Translations under genes and position numbers: made by a program
Notes under the pieces: generated by a model
What the model was told of the DNA's origin: nothing
The model's database searches: none
The model's input: only the letters and a program-made list of their open reading frames with translations
From: JADKIH01 sp031417555
Lineage (GTDB): Bacteria; Bacteroidota; Bacteroidia; AKYH767-A; 2013-40CM-41-45
DNA: 47,124 nucleotides
Reading direction: 5' to 3'
Assembly: GCA_031417555.1 (NCBI GenBank)
Contig: JANOVV010000103.1
Span: 1 to 47,124, forward strand
Part shown: piece by piece, positions 26,411 to 35,384 of the stretch
Position numbering within the stretch: position 1 is the first letter of the stretch
How the letters are laid out: each line of letters opens with the position of its first letter

Positions 26411-27666
26411 CTTAATTTGAGTGTTACTACTGTAAGCACTGCCAGCATTATTCCGATAATCCAGAAACGTGAAACAATTTTCGATTCATGATAACCCAGT
26501 TTCTGATAATGATGGTGGATGGGCGACATTCTGAAAATTCGTTTTCCCTCACCCGTTTTTCTTTTAGTATATTTGAAATAACTTACTTGCAACATCACGG
26601 AAAGGTTTTCTACCAGAAAAATTCCGCAAAGAATTGGAATCAGAAGTTCTTTTCTTATGGCAATAGCATAAGTCGCTATAATACCACCAAGGGCGAGACT
26701 GCCGGTATCTCCCATAAAAACTTGTGCCGGATATGCATTATACCAAAGAAAACCAACACATGCTCCCACAAATGCGGCAATAAAAACCACGAGCTCGCCG
26801 GCATTGGGGATGTACATTATGTTTAAATAGTTTGCAAAAACTGTATTACCCGAAACATATGCCAGTATTCCAAGTGTTGCTCCTATTATGGCACTTGTTC
26901 CTGTTGCTAAGCCATCAATTCCATCGGTAATATTTGCACCATTTGAGACTGACGTAATAATGAACATTACTATTGGAATAAAAATAAGCCAGGCATAACG
27001 CTCCATTCCATTCCCCATCCATGAAATCAGAATTGAATAATCAAATTCATGATTTTTTATAAATGGAATTGTTGTTTTGGTAGATTTAATTGCAGTAGGT
27101 GAATAAAGTATATTCTCACTCTGTCGCATATCATCAATCACATTTGTGCTTTGATGTTTTACGGTAATTGCATCCTTATAAATTCTTTCTTTGACAACAA
27201 CATTCGGATTGAAATAAAGAGTGAAGCCTATAATTAATCCTAAACCAATTTGACCCAGAATCTTAAATTTTCCTGCCAAACCTGCTTTGTCTTTTTTAAA
27301 TACTTTAATATAATCATCAATAAAACCAATAGTACCCAGCCAAATGGTAGTTACTATCATAATGATTACATAAACGTTTATAAGACGAGCAAACAACAAT
27401 GTTGGAATGAGAATAGCGCCAAGGATGATAAGTCCTCCCATTGTTGGAGTACCTTGTTTTTCATTTTGACCAATGAGTCCAAGATCACGGACTGTTTCTC
27501 CAACTTGTTTTTTATGGAGATAGCCTATTATTCGTTTTCCAAAGAGCAAAGAAATAATCAACGAGGTAATCAATGCCAAAGCCGCACGGAATGAGATGTA
27601 CTGGAATACACCTGCTCCCGGAAGATTGAAATGGTCTTTTAGATATGCGAAAAGGTAATACAGCAT
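26407..27666 (-). CDS. mraY: Phospho-MurNAc-pentapeptide transferase MraY
   Basis: 419 aa, ATG directly abutting the murE stop. Multi-pass inner-membrane enzyme that makes lipid I from UDP-MurNAc-pentapeptide and undecaprenyl phosphate. Catalytic DDYIK is at 117-121, NITDGIDGL at 245-253 and the HHH motif in MSPIHHHYQKLGYHE. It is about 60 residues longer than E. coli MraY because of a periplasmic insert around 153-221, which I know as a typical Bacteroidota feature. Confidence 0.97.
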   Translation of the reverse strand: MLYYLFAYLKDHFNLPGAGVFQYISFRAALALITSLIISLLFGKRIIGYLHKKQVGETVRDLGLIGQNEKQGTPTMGGLIILGAILIPTLLFARLINVYVIIMIVTTIWLGTIGFIDDYIKVFKKDKAGLAGKFKILGQIGLGLIIGFTLYFNPNVVVKERIYKDAITVKHQSTNVIDDMRQSENILYSPTAIKSTKTTIPFIKNHEFDYSILISWMGNGMERYAWLIFIPIVMFIITSVSNGANITDGIDGLATGTSAIIGATLGILAYVSGNTVFANYLNIMYIPNAGELVVFIAAFVGACVGFLWYNAYPAQVFMGDTGSLALGGIIATYAIAIRKELLIPILCGIFLVENLSVMLQVSYFKYTKRKTGEGKRIFRMSPIHHHYQKLGYHESKIVSRFWIIGIMLAVLTVVTLKLR

Positions 27667-29127
27667 CTATGCCATGATTTTAAATAGCTCAACTAAAATT
27701 TTTTTATCATCAAAAGGAGAACGAACTCCTTTTATTTCCTGGTACTTCTCATGTCCTTTACCGGCAACAAGTATTACATCTCCGGGTTGCGCAAAGCTGA
27801 CAGCGGTTTTTATAGCTTCTTTTCTGTCGGTAATAGAAATAGCTTTTCTTTTTTCAGAAATAGAAATACCTTCTTCCATCTGATGAATGATTTCAACAGG
27901 ATCTTCCGAACGCGGATTATCGCTGGTGAGTATTACTTTATCACTCATTTCACAGGCAATTTTTGCCATGATTGGTCTTTTTGTTTTATCACGATCGCCG
28001 CCACATCCGACAATTGTAATTACTCGACCAAGTCCGCCATTGATATCATGAATTGTTGAAAGCACATTTTTTAATGCATCCGGCGTATGAGCATAATCAA
28101 TTATGCCGGTGATTTTACCTGGAGATGTAATAAAATCAAATCTGCCTTCAACAGGACCTAATACACTAAGTGCTGAGAGTATATCAATCTTTTGTTCTCC
28201 CAATAAAATCGCTGTTGCATAAGCTGCAGTCAGGTTATAAGCATTAAAACTTCCGACAAGCCTGCAAACGACTTCCTGTCCGTCGATATTAATCAGTAAT
28301 CCTGAAAAATCATTTTCAATTAACTTACAACGGTAATCAGCCATTGAACGCATAGCATACGTATACTTAGAAGCTTTTGTGTTCTGAAGCATAACCATTC
28401 CGTTTTTATCATCGGCATTTACAATTGCAAATGCATGTGAAGGAAGGTTGTCAAAGAATTCCTTTTTTGCCTTAATATAATTCTCAAAAGTTTTGTGATA
28501 ATCGAGGTGGTCATGGGTAATGTTTGTAAAAACCCCTCCTGCGAATATAAGCCCGTCTGTTCTTTTTTGAACAACAGAATGAGAACTGACTTCCATAAAA
28601 ACATGCGTACAATTTTCGCTTACCATATCCGACAATAGTGAATTCAATTGAAGAGGATCCGGTGTAGTATGGGTAGCAGAGATTACCGTCTCATTTATTT
28701 GATTTTTAATGGTTGACAGCAATCCGCATTTGTATCCAAGTGAACGGAATAAATGGAATAGAAGAGTAGCCGTTGTTGTTTTACCATTCGTGCCCGTAAC
28801 TCCGATTAGTTTTAATTTTTCAGACGGATTTTCAAAATAATTTGAGGCAATATGGGCCAATGCAGAAGAACTGTTTTGCACCTGAACATACGTAATTCCT
28901 GAATATATATCCAATGGTAAAACTTCGCAGACTATTGCTACAGCTCCTTTTGCCGAAACATATGGAATGAATGAATGTCCGTCGGATTGGGTTCCTTTAA
29001 CAGCGACAAAAAGGCTTCCTTCTTTTACAAGACGGGAATCAAAACAAATATCCGTAATGCCAATATCAACTGGTCCTGCGACATTTATGATTCCTGCTTT
29101 ATAAAGAATGTCTTTTAGGATTTTCAT
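27667..29127 (-). CDS. murE: UDP-MurNAc-tripeptide ligase MurE (meso-DAP type)
   Basis: 486 aa, ATG overlapping the ftsI stop by 4 nt. Adds the third amino acid of the stem peptide. ATP loop TGTNGKTTT at 111-119; central EVSSHSV and THDHLDYH; the substrate-specificity motif is DNPR (403-406), the form that selects meso-diaminopimelate over lysine. The cell wall is therefore predicted to be DAP-type. Confidence 0.97.
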   Translation of the reverse strand: MKILKDILYKAGIINVAGPVDIGITDICFDSRLVKEGSLFVAVKGTQSDGHSFIPYVSAKGAVAIVCEVLPLDIYSGITYVQVQNSSSALAHIASNYFENPSEKLKLIGVTGTNGKTTTATLLFHLFRSLGYKCGLLSTIKNQINETVISATHTTPDPLQLNSLLSDMVSENCTHVFMEVSSHSVVQKRTDGLIFAGGVFTNITHDHLDYHKTFENYIKAKKEFFDNLPSHAFAIVNADDKNGMVMLQNTKASKYTYAMRSMADYRCKLIENDFSGLLINIDGQEVVCRLVGSFNAYNLTAAYATAILLGEQKIDILSALSVLGPVEGRFDFITSPGKITGIIDYAHTPDALKNVLSTIHDINGGLGRVITIVGCGGDRDKTKRPIMAKIACEMSDKVILTSDNPRSEDPVEIIHQMEEGISISEKRKAISITDRKEAIKTAVSFAQPGDVILVAGKGHEKYQEIKGVRSPFDDKKILVELFKIMA

Positions 29128-31241
29128 ATGCCCAGTTCGATTGAAATAGTTTGTCCTTTAGTGAATCTGGATCCGGCAGAAATTGATTGACGAATGACGT
29201 TTCCTCTGCCGGTGCATTTCACTCTCAGACCAGCATTCTCGAGTATATATAAAGCGTCTTTCATTCCCATTCCTGAAACATCGGGAACAAGTCCGGTTTG
29301 TGTTTTTATTTCATTCAAAACAAGTTTATCATTACTTATTTTTGCTGATACGTTTAAAGCGCCTTCTGCTTTTACATTTACAGGAATATTAAGTTCGGCA
29401 AGAATTTTCTTCAATTCTTTTTGTTGCCCGGTTTTAACTATAGGAAGATGGATAACTGATGAATCGTTATTCTGAGGAGCACTATGTAATTCGATATGGT
29501 TTGAATAAACTTTATCAGCAATTTCTTTAAAAACTGGAGCAGCAACAGCGCCGCCGAAAAAAACATCATTAGAAGGTGAATAAACTACAACCATGCAGGA
29601 ATATTTTGGAGCATCAGCAGGAAAATAACCAACAAAAGAAGCTTGGTAAGAAGGATGATCTTTTAAATAACCGTATTTGCTTTGTGCAATTTGTGCAGTA
29701 CCGGTTTTACCTGCTATTTTGTATGGCGACGTATTCAAAGTTGAAGCTGTGCCTCTTTCAACAACACCTTCCATCATCTTCCTGACTTTTAGCAAAGAAG
29801 AAGGAGAAGCAATTGAATCTTTTATTATTTCAACAGAAAAAGATTTTATAAGTTGGCCATGATTTCTGATCTCTTTTATAAAATGTGGTTTGACCATCCT
29901 TCCGTTGTTAGCAACCGCATTATAAAAAGTGAGCATTTGCAATGGAGTTATAGTCGTTTCATATCCTATAGAAATCCATGGAAGAGAAACAGCAGACCAT
30001 GATTTATCATTTGTATTTTTGATAACAGGTTTACCTTCTCCTTCTATTTCAAGTTTTATAGGTTGACCTAGACCAAATGATTTCAATTTATCAATAAAGG
30101 ACTGTGGTTTTTTCACGTATGCATTCCATATAGTTCTGGATATTCCAACATTGGAAGACGATTCAAAAGCTTGTTGAATAGAGAGGCGGCTAGAATGAGG
30201 AGCATGAGAATCTTTCATCGGTTGACCGAAAAAATTATAAACACCATTACCTACAAATACAGTATCAGTCGGCTCTACAAGCCCGTCATCGATAGCAGCA
30301 AGAATGGAAGCCAATTTCATTGTTGATCCCGGTTCAGTTGCTTCGCCGATTACGTAATTAAAATCTTCTACATAATTACCTTGCTCGGTTCTGGAAAGAT
30401 TTGCGATAGCTTTTATTTCTCCGGTGGCCACTTCCATAAGTACAGCACAGCCATGATCGGCATTACGCAAGCGCAAATGTTTTTCGAGTGAGTTTTCAGC
30501 AACGTCTTGAATATTTATGTCAATTGTTGTGATTATATCATTCCCATCTTTAGGATCAACAACATCTTTATCAGTGATAGGCATCCAAACATTTCCACTT
30601 ATTTTTTGCATTAGCCGTTTGCCACCAATGCCTGTCAGTTCATCGTTAAAAGAAGATTCGATACCTACTGGTTTTACATCTCTCATATAACCGATAGTAC
30701 GGGATGCGAGCATTTTGAAAGGAAGTTCACGCATTTCTTTTTGTTCGATACGCAAACCGCTTTTATAACGTCCTAAGCGGAAAAGTGGAAAATTTTTTAA
30801 CTGTTGTAAGTCTGAGTAACTGACATTTCGTTTAATCAGAAAATACCGTTCACCGTTTGACCGGGCCTCTTTAATAGCATGTTTATATTCGGCAGCGGAA
30901 TGATCTTTAAAAAGTTGAGAGAGGCAAATTGCCAAAGAATCAATTCCTTCTTTGAAATTTTTATTGAATATTTCATTGGAAGGTCCGCCGGATTTGGTAT
31001 CGATTCTTATATCATAAATAGGAACCGAGGTAGCCATTAACCGGCCGTCGGATGAAAAAATATTTCCACGGCTTGCAGGTATATTTTTATATTTTAATGT
31101 CAGGCTATCGGCATGCTCAAGTATTTTAGGCCCTTCAACAATCTGAATCTTTAAAATTTGTCCAAGTATCACAACCCCCATCACACAAAGGAGGATGAAG
31201 GAAATATTGATCCTCCACATGATATCTTTTTTAACCTGCAT
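29124..31241 (-). CDS. ftsI: Septal penicillin-binding protein 3 with PASTA domain
   Basis: 705 aa. Class B PBP, the division transpeptidase partner of FtsW. One TM helix at about 12-31, a dimerisation/pedestal domain (SRGNIFSSDGRLMATSVPIYDI), then the transpeptidase with S306-x-x-K309 (STMK), the SSN motif (SSSNVGIS) and KTGT (GKTGTAQI). The C-terminal 65 residues form one PASTA domain (LVPDVSGMGMKDALYILENA), absent from E. coli FtsI but usual in Bacteroidota. Alternative start at M8 (MWRINIS). 16 nt after the ftsL-like gene. Confidence 0.96.
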   Translation of the reverse strand: MQVKKDIMWRINISFILLCVMGVVILGQILKIQIVEGPKILEHADSLTLKYKNIPASRGNIFSSDGRLMATSVPIYDIRIDTKSGGPSNEIFNKNFKEGIDSLAICLSQLFKDHSAAEYKHAIKEARSNGERYFLIKRNVSYSDLQQLKNFPLFRLGRYKSGLRIEQKEMRELPFKMLASRTIGYMRDVKPVGIESSFNDELTGIGGKRLMQKISGNVWMPITDKDVVDPKDGNDIITTIDINIQDVAENSLEKHLRLRNADHGCAVLMEVATGEIKAIANLSRTEQGNYVEDFNYVIGEATEPGSTMKLASILAAIDDGLVEPTDTVFVGNGVYNFFGQPMKDSHAPHSSRLSIQQAFESSSNVGISRTIWNAYVKKPQSFIDKLKSFGLGQPIKLEIEGEGKPVIKNTNDKSWSAVSLPWISIGYETTITPLQMLTFYNAVANNGRMVKPHFIKEIRNHGQLIKSFSVEIIKDSIASPSSLLKVRKMMEGVVERGTASTLNTSPYKIAGKTGTAQIAQSKYGYLKDHPSYQASFVGYFPADAPKYSCMVVVYSPSNDVFFGGAVAAPVFKEIADKVYSNHIELHSAPQNNDSSVIHLPIVKTGQQKELKKILAELNIPVNVKAEGALNVSAKISNDKLVLNEIKTQTGLVPDVSGMGMKDALYILENAGLRVKCTGRGNVIRQSISAGSRFTKGQTISIELGI

Positions 31242-31257
31242 GGATATTACTTGTAAA

Positions 31258-31668
31258 TTATTTCGTGATTTTTTCGGTGATAAATATTTTACTCGGTGGT
31301 TCTGTAGATTCCTTAATTTGATCAGGCTCTAAAGCTTTAGCTATTTGGCTTTGATTGCTTTGATACATAAGCTTAGACATTATAGAAATATATTGAGCAC
31401 GGTTTTCTTTTAAATCAGTTTTCGTCTTGTCTATTTCACGAATAATATGTTCGGCATAATAACTGTTTCCTATATAACCGATGATTAATAGTGTGACGAA
31501 TAAAATAAAAGGCATTGAATGAACAATTTGGTTGCGATTAAAAAAACCGAACATATTCATAAAACGTATTAAATTTTTAGACGCCTTTGGTCGAGGGGTT
31601 TTCTTTGGCGCGTTTTCAACTTTCGCTTCTTCTATAGTTACTTTTTCTTTTAATTTATTATCAGACAT
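31258..31668 (-). CDS. FtsL-like divisome protein
   Basis: 136 aa. Bitopic protein: a basic cytoplasmic N-terminus of about 50 residues, one TM helix (about 52-72, MPFILFVTLLIIGYIGNSYYA) and a short periplasmic coiled-coil-like helix (IIREIDKTKTDLKENRAQYISIMSKLM). Sequence identity to FtsL is not recognisable, but the architecture, length and position between rsmH and ftsI are those of Bacteroidota FtsL. It would bridge FtsQ and the FtsWI synthase. Starts 2 nt after the rsmH stop. Confidence 0.82.
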   Translation of the reverse strand: MSDNKLKEKVTIEEAKVENAPKKTPRPKASKNLIRFMNMFGFFNRNQIVHSMPFILFVTLLIIGYIGNSYYAEHIIREIDKTKTDLKENRAQYISIMSKLMYQSNQSQIAKALEPDQIKESTEPPSKIFITEKITK

Positions 31669-31670
31669 GA

Positions 31671-32579
31671 TCAGTTTCTTTGAGCTATTCTTAATTTAGC
31701 ACTTCTTGCTCTGGGATTTCTTTTTGTTTCTTCTTCTGTAGCCTCGATAGGTTTTTTATTTACTGCTGAAAACGGACTATCACTTACATTTCCAAAAAGA
31801 TCTTTTTCTATTTCGCCTTCAAATTTTCCTTTTGAAATAATGTTTTTAACCAAACGGTCTTCCAATGAATGATAAGAAATAACAACAAGTCTTCCTTTTG
31901 AAGAAAGAACCTGAGCTGATTGAGCCAGCATACTCTTTAAAGATTCCAACTCGTCGTTAACTTCAATGCGAAGAGCCTGGAAGACTTTTGCATAATATTG
32001 ATTTTCATTTTGTTTATCGACACAATCATTTATAGCTTCACGAAATTGATTGATGTCTTTTATCTTTTTTTCTTTCCTTGATGATGTTATTTTCCGGGCA
32101 AGCGTTTTTGCATTGAATACTTCCCCATAGGAGGAGAATATTTTAACCAATTCATTTTCAGAATAAGTATTTACTACATCCGCGGCAGTCAAAAGAGATT
32201 CCCTGTTCATTCTCATATCCAGACTCGCATTGAATCGTAATGAAAACCCGCGTTCGGCTTCATTGATCTGGTAAGACGAAATTCCAAGGTCAGCGAGTAT
32301 TCCATCAACAGGCAATGCATTATAATACCTCAAAAAATTTTTCAGGTAACGGTAATTGTGTCTTATCAATGTTAATCGCTTATCTTTTATAATATTCTTG
32401 ATTGCATCTTCATCCTGATCGAAAGCAAACAGTCTACCTTTATCGCCAAGTTTTTCGAGTATTGCTTGTGCATGCCCTCCCCCGCCAAAAGTGACATCAA
32501 CGTAAACGCCATCTTTTCTTATTTTGAGGGCGTCAATGCTTTCTTGAAGCATTACAGGATTATGATAGGTTGATGTCAT
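31671..32579 (-). CDS. rsmH: 16S rRNA m4C1402 methyltransferase RsmH
   Basis: 302 aa. SAM-dependent N4-methylation of C1402 of 16S rRNA in the ribosomal decoding site. N-terminal HNPVMLQESIDAL, SAM loop DVTFGGGGHAQAIL, FDQDEDAI, DGILADLGISSYQINEAERGFSLR and C-terminal ISYHSLEDRLVKNII are all family motifs. The ATG lies 20 nt inside the end of mraZ, so the two are translationally coupled at the head of the dcw operon. Confidence 0.97.
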   Translation of the reverse strand: MTSTYHNPVMLQESIDALKIRKDGVYVDVTFGGGGHAQAILEKLGDKGRLFAFDQDEDAIKNIIKDKRLTLIRHNYRYLKNFLRYYNALPVDGILADLGISSYQINEAERGFSLRFNASLDMRMNRESLLTAADVVNTYSENELVKIFSSYGEVFNAKTLARKITSSRKEKKIKDINQFREAINDCVDKQNENQYYAKVFQALRIEVNDELESLKSMLAQSAQVLSSKGRLVVISYHSLEDRLVKNIISKGKFEGEIEKDLFGNVSDSPFSAVNKKPIEATEEETKRNPRARSAKLRIAQRN

Positions 32580-33030
32580 AATTTTTTTTCTTTCCCATTA
32601 CTTCTTCAGCAAGTGAAGCAAAATCAGCCGACTCTTCCTTCATCATTCGTTCGTACTCTTTTTCAGCCCAAACTTCAACACGGTTTCCGAAAGCGAAGAG
32701 GATAATATCCTTCTCAATCCCGGCATAATCCAAAAGTGTTTTTGGTAAAAGCATCCGGTTAGTTCCGTCCAGTTCAATTTCCATTGCACCCCTGTTAAAC
32801 TTTCTGAGGAACTCACGATTTTTTTTAACGTAAAGATTGAGTTGATTGACTTCTTCACTGATCCTAACCCATTCCTTCTTAGTATAAATCACAAGATGTT
32901 TTTCAATGCCCCGATGAACGACAAAATGCTTTTGCTCCTTTGCCGGTATTTGTTTTTTCAAACCACCGGGAAGAAGGAAACGCCCTTTTGTATCAACGGT
33001 ACAAGGAAACTCACCGATAAATCCGCTCAT
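32560..33030 (-). CDS. mraZ: Transcriptional regulator MraZ
   Basis: 156 aa. First gene of the dcw operon. Two AbrB/SpoVT-like swapped-hairpin domains: GEFPCTVDTKGRFLLPGGLK (about 6-25) and GAMEIELDGTNRMLLPKTLL (about 90-109). MraZ forms rings that bind tandem GTG-containing repeats in front of its own operon. Such repeats are present here at 33072-33100, so autoregulation is expected. Confidence 0.96.
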   Translation of the reverse strand: MSGFIGEFPCTVDTKGRFLLPGGLKKQIPAKEQKHFVVHRGIEKHLVIYTKKEWVRISEEVNQLNLYVKKNREFLRKFNRGAMEIELDGTNRMLLPKTLLDYAGIEKDIILFAFGNRVEVWAEKEYERMMKEESADFASLAEEVMGKKKNYDINLS

Positions 33031-33071
33031 CCTTATGAATTATTTAGCCGCGCTAATGTATAATAATTATT

Positions 33072-33100
33072 GACACTTTTTACCACTTTTTTACACTTTG
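33072..33100 (-). promoter_or_regulatory. MraZ box: three 10-bp direct repeats
   Basis: On the minus strand three direct repeats AAGTGTAAAA, AAGTGGTAAA, AAGTGTCAAT follow each other; their GTG cores are exactly 10 bp apart (plus-strand CAC at 33094-33096, 33084-33086, 33074-33076). This fits known MraZ operators, which are about three short G-rich or AAAGTG(K)-type repeats at 10-11 bp spacing. It lies 42-70 nt before the mraZ ATG. Confidence 0.75.
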
Positions 33101-33242
33101 TTGAAAACTTTCTAAAAGGCCCACCTGGCATGGCATTCAAAACAGAAAAAACATTATCACACAGAAAAAATCTCCCTTATTAATGAAGAATAAAAAAATA
33201 ATAGTAGAATTACTTTTTCCCGATAAATCAACCACATTTAAT

Positions 33243-33270
33243 CTTGATTCTTGATACTTGATACTTGATA
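33243..33270 (+). repeat. Heptamer array CTTGATT + (CTTGATA)3
   Basis: Four consecutive heptamers: CTTGATT (33243-33249) and three CTTGATA (33250-33270). This is the reverse complement of the (TATCAAG)8 array at 6730-6785. It lies just upstream of the hydrolase gene and supplies its best -33 candidate. Confidence 0.85.
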
Positions 33271-33290
33271 CTCCTTTTTTTTTACCTTTG
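33258..33290 (+). promoter_or_regulatory. Promoter of the alpha/beta hydrolase gene
   Basis: TACCTTTG at 33283-33290 is an exact -7 box. TTG triplets occur every 7 bp in the heptamer array; those at 33258-33260 (spacer 22) and 33265-33267 (spacer 15) are the nearest candidates for the -33 element. The predicted RNA start (about 33296) is just before the ATG at 33303. Confidence 0.55.
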
Positions 33291-33302
33291 AAAAAACTAT
33301 CT

Positions 33303-34076
33303 ATGCAATACGAAATCAAAAAAGAAAATGATTTTCAATATATAGAAGAAGGGAATGGCCCCGTTCTTCTTCTTTTGCATGGCTTATTCGGTGCCTTAAG
33401 TAACTGGATGGATGTCGTCGAACACTTTTCGGGAAAATATAAAATCGTAATCCCGTTAATGCCCATTTATACATTACCCATTTTAAATACAAATGTGAAA
33501 GCATTGGCAGAATTCGTTCATGACTTTATAACCTTCAAACAATACAAAGACATAACATTGATTGGGAATTCTCTAGGAGGACACGTCACTCTAGTTTATG
33601 TAAAAAAATATCTTGAAAACATTAAAGCAATGGTTCTTACCGGAAGTTCCGGCCTTTATGAAAACGCTATGGGTGGAACCTTTCCTAAAAGAGAAGACTA
33701 TAATTACATCAAACAAAAAGTTGAATATACTTTTTACGACCCCAATACTGCCACAAAAGAACTGGTAGATGAATGTTTTTCCATCGTTAACGATAAAGCA
33801 AAACTCATTCGAATTCTTTCTTTAGCAAAGTCGGCGATCAGACATAATATGAGTGATGATCTACGGAACATGACACTGCCTTCCTGCCTTATCTGGGGTA
33901 AAAACGATACAGTGACTCCGCCCGAAGTTGCAGAAGAATTTAAACGCCTTCTCCCAAATGCTGATTTATTCTGGATTGACAAATGCGGACATGCACCGAT
34001 GATGGAAAGGCCAAAAGAGTTTAATATTATCTTGGAAGATTGGCTGAAGATGTTTCCAACAAAGCATACAACCTGA
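33303..34076 (+). CDS. Alpha/beta hydrolase
   Basis: 257 aa from the ATG at 33303; the frame is open upstream from a TTG at 33258, but that lies in the repeat before the promoter. Alpha/beta-hydrolase fold: oxyanion-loop HGLFGALSNW, nucleophile elbow GNSLGG with Ser90, acid in WGKNDTVTPPEV and His in DKCGHAPMMERP. Length and motifs fit small esterase/lipase or C-C hydrolase-type enzymes; the substrate cannot be told. No signal peptide. Divergent from mraZ. Confidence 0.9.
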   Translation: MQYEIKKENDFQYIEEGNGPVLLLLHGLFGALSNWMDVVEHFSGKYKIVIPLMPIYTLPILNTNVKALAEFVHDFITFKQYKDITLIGNSLGGHVTLVYVKKYLENIKAMVLTGSSGLYENAMGGTFPKREDYNYIKQKVEYTFYDPNTATKELVDECFSIVNDKAKLIRILSLAKSAIRHNMSDDLRNMTLPSCLIWGKNDTVTPPEVAEEFKRLLPNADLFWIDKCGHAPMMERPKEFNIILEDWLKMFPTKHTT

Positions 34077-34154
34077 TTATAGTTTCTAATGCGAATCAGA
34101 TGTTGAAAATAAACTTGATGAATTATTATTCTTAGAGTTCTTTGTGCCTATTTT

Positions 34155-34223
34155 CTTTGTGATCTTTGTGGTAAAAAAAATTTAACCACAAAGAACGCCA
34201 AGATTTGCACAAAGATCACAAAG
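34155..34223. repeat. CTTTGTG/CACAAAG hairpin element
   Basis: CTTTGTGATCTTTGTGGT (34155-34172) faces ACCACAAAG (34185-34193) and CAAAGATCACAAAG (34210-34223), so one left arm can pair with either of two right arms. It has the same units as 11333-11416. Located between the hydrolase stop and engB. Confidence 0.75.
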
Positions 34224-34315
34224 TCAAACATTCAACTCCTGATTCGCATTATATGTTATTGGTTATTCTATTCAAATCAAAATGCACAATCTGCTAAAAA
34301 GGGAATTCATTCAAC

Positions 34316-34945
34316 ATGGAAATTAAAGAAGCAGAATTTAAAGTTAGTAATACAAATTTTGAAAAATGTCCGGCTCCGGTATTACCTGAGTATGCTTTTA
34401 TAGGACGTTCGAATGTTGGGAAATCGTCTCTCATCAATATGCTGACTTCAAGAAAAGGGTTAGCAAAAACTTCCACTACACCGGGTAAAACGCAACTCAT
34501 CAATCATTTTCTTATAAATAAAAAATGGTACCTCGTCGATCTTCCCGGTTATGGATATGCAAAAGTTTCCAAAACTTCGAAATCTACCTGGGACAAAATG
34601 ATAAGAAATTATCTGGAAAAAAGAAAAAACCTGATGACCGTTTTTATTCTTATTGATATTCGGCTCGAACCTCAGCCTATTGATCTGAATTTCATCCGTT
34701 GGGTCGGAGAAAAACAAATACCCCTGGCAATAGTCTTTACCAAATCAGATAAGATTTCCAAACAACAGGTTATTTTTTCAGTAGAGCAGTTTAAGAAAGC
34801 TCTTTTAAAAACCTGGGCAGAGCTACCTTTGCTTTTCATAACATCATCTCAAAAAAAAATAGGCGGAGATGAAATTCTTGACTTTATCGGGGATACGAAT
34901 AAAGAATTTATTATACCACCGAAGGTATTCAAGATTGAAAATTGA
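34316..34945 (+). CDS. engB: Ribosome biogenesis GTPase EngB/YihA/YsxC
   Basis: 209 aa, ATG start. Essential GTPase for 50S subunit maturation. G1 GRSNVGKSS at 30-38, G2 region TSTTPGKTQ, G3 DLPG at 75-78 (VDLPGYGYAKVS), G4 TKSD at 142-145 and G5-like TSSQ. The last codons (KIEN) and the stop lie inside a heptad-repeat tract (34934-34954). The gene converges with gldC, with 11 nt between stops. Confidence 0.97.
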   Translation: MEIKEAEFKVSNTNFEKCPAPVLPEYAFIGRSNVGKSSLINMLTSRKGLAKTSTTPGKTQLINHFLINKKWYLVDLPGYGYAKVSKTSKSTWDKMIRNYLEKRKNLMTVFILIDIRLEPQPIDLNFIRWVGEKQIPLAIVFTKSDKISKQQVIFSVEQFKKALLKTWAELPLLFITSSQKKIGGDEILDFIGDTNKEFIIPPKVFKIEN

Positions 34946-34954
34946 AGATTGGAT
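34934..34954 (+). repeat. Heptad tract across the engB stop
   Basis: ATTGAAA, ATTGAAG, ATTGGAT in phase from 34934. The tract covers the last codons and the stop of engB, so the repeat has contributed coding sequence. Confidence 0.6.
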
Positions 34955-34956
34955 AT

Positions 34957-35292
34957 TTAATTGTTCTTCCCAACAACTCCTGCTTTTTTTCCAAAGGCCT
35001 CGGCAAATTTATTTATGTCTTTTGCAGATTCTTCATCATTGGTCGCCCTTAAATATGTATCAGCCATTGATAAAAAATTTTCATAAAAAAACCTTTTCAT
35101 ATCATCGATAAGCATCTCTTTTGTCCAAAGATCAATACGTAAGGTGACATTTTCTTTAGGATCCCAAATACACATCATAGTAGCATTACAAGGTTTTACG
35201 CCCTCTATTCCACTATCAGATGCAGACCATGTAATTTTTTCCGGTATCCGCTCTCCGTCGAGCTTTACATTAAATGTTATTTTTGATTCCAT
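34957..35292 (-). CDS. gldC: Gliding motility protein GldC
   Basis: 111 aa, ATG start. The whole length matches my recollection of Flavobacterium GldC: start SKITFNVKLDGERIPEKITW, then IWDPKENVTLRIDLWTKEM and DDMKRFFYENFLSMADTYLRATND. It is a small soluble protein that supports GldB; its biochemical role is unknown. In gliding Bacteroidota gldB and gldC are adjacent; here they are on the same strand in that order but 403 bp apart because of an inserted repeat element. Confidence 0.9.
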   Translation of the reverse strand: MESKITFNVKLDGERIPEKITWSASDSGIEGVKPCNATMMCIWDPKENVTLRIDLWTKEMLIDDMKRFFYENFLSMADTYLRATNDEESAKDINKFAEAFGKKAGVVGKNN

Positions 35293-35300
35293 GGGGTTCT

Positions 35301-35363
35301 ATTGTAGATTAAAAATTGAAGATAGAAGATTAAATGGTTATTAGTTATTAGTTATTAGTTAAA
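35301..35363 (+). repeat. Nine in-phase heptads with drifting sequence
   Basis: From 35301 the sequence reads in strict 7-bp phase: ATTGTAG, ATTAAAA, ATTGAAG, ATAGAAG, ATTAAAT, GGTTATT, AGTTATT, AGTTATT, AGTTAAA. It joins two heptamer families found separately elsewhere (ATTGAAR and TTATTAG). It lies directly upstream of the gldC start. Confidence 0.75.
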
Positions 35364-35384
35364 AATGTTGTTACCTTAATTTTC

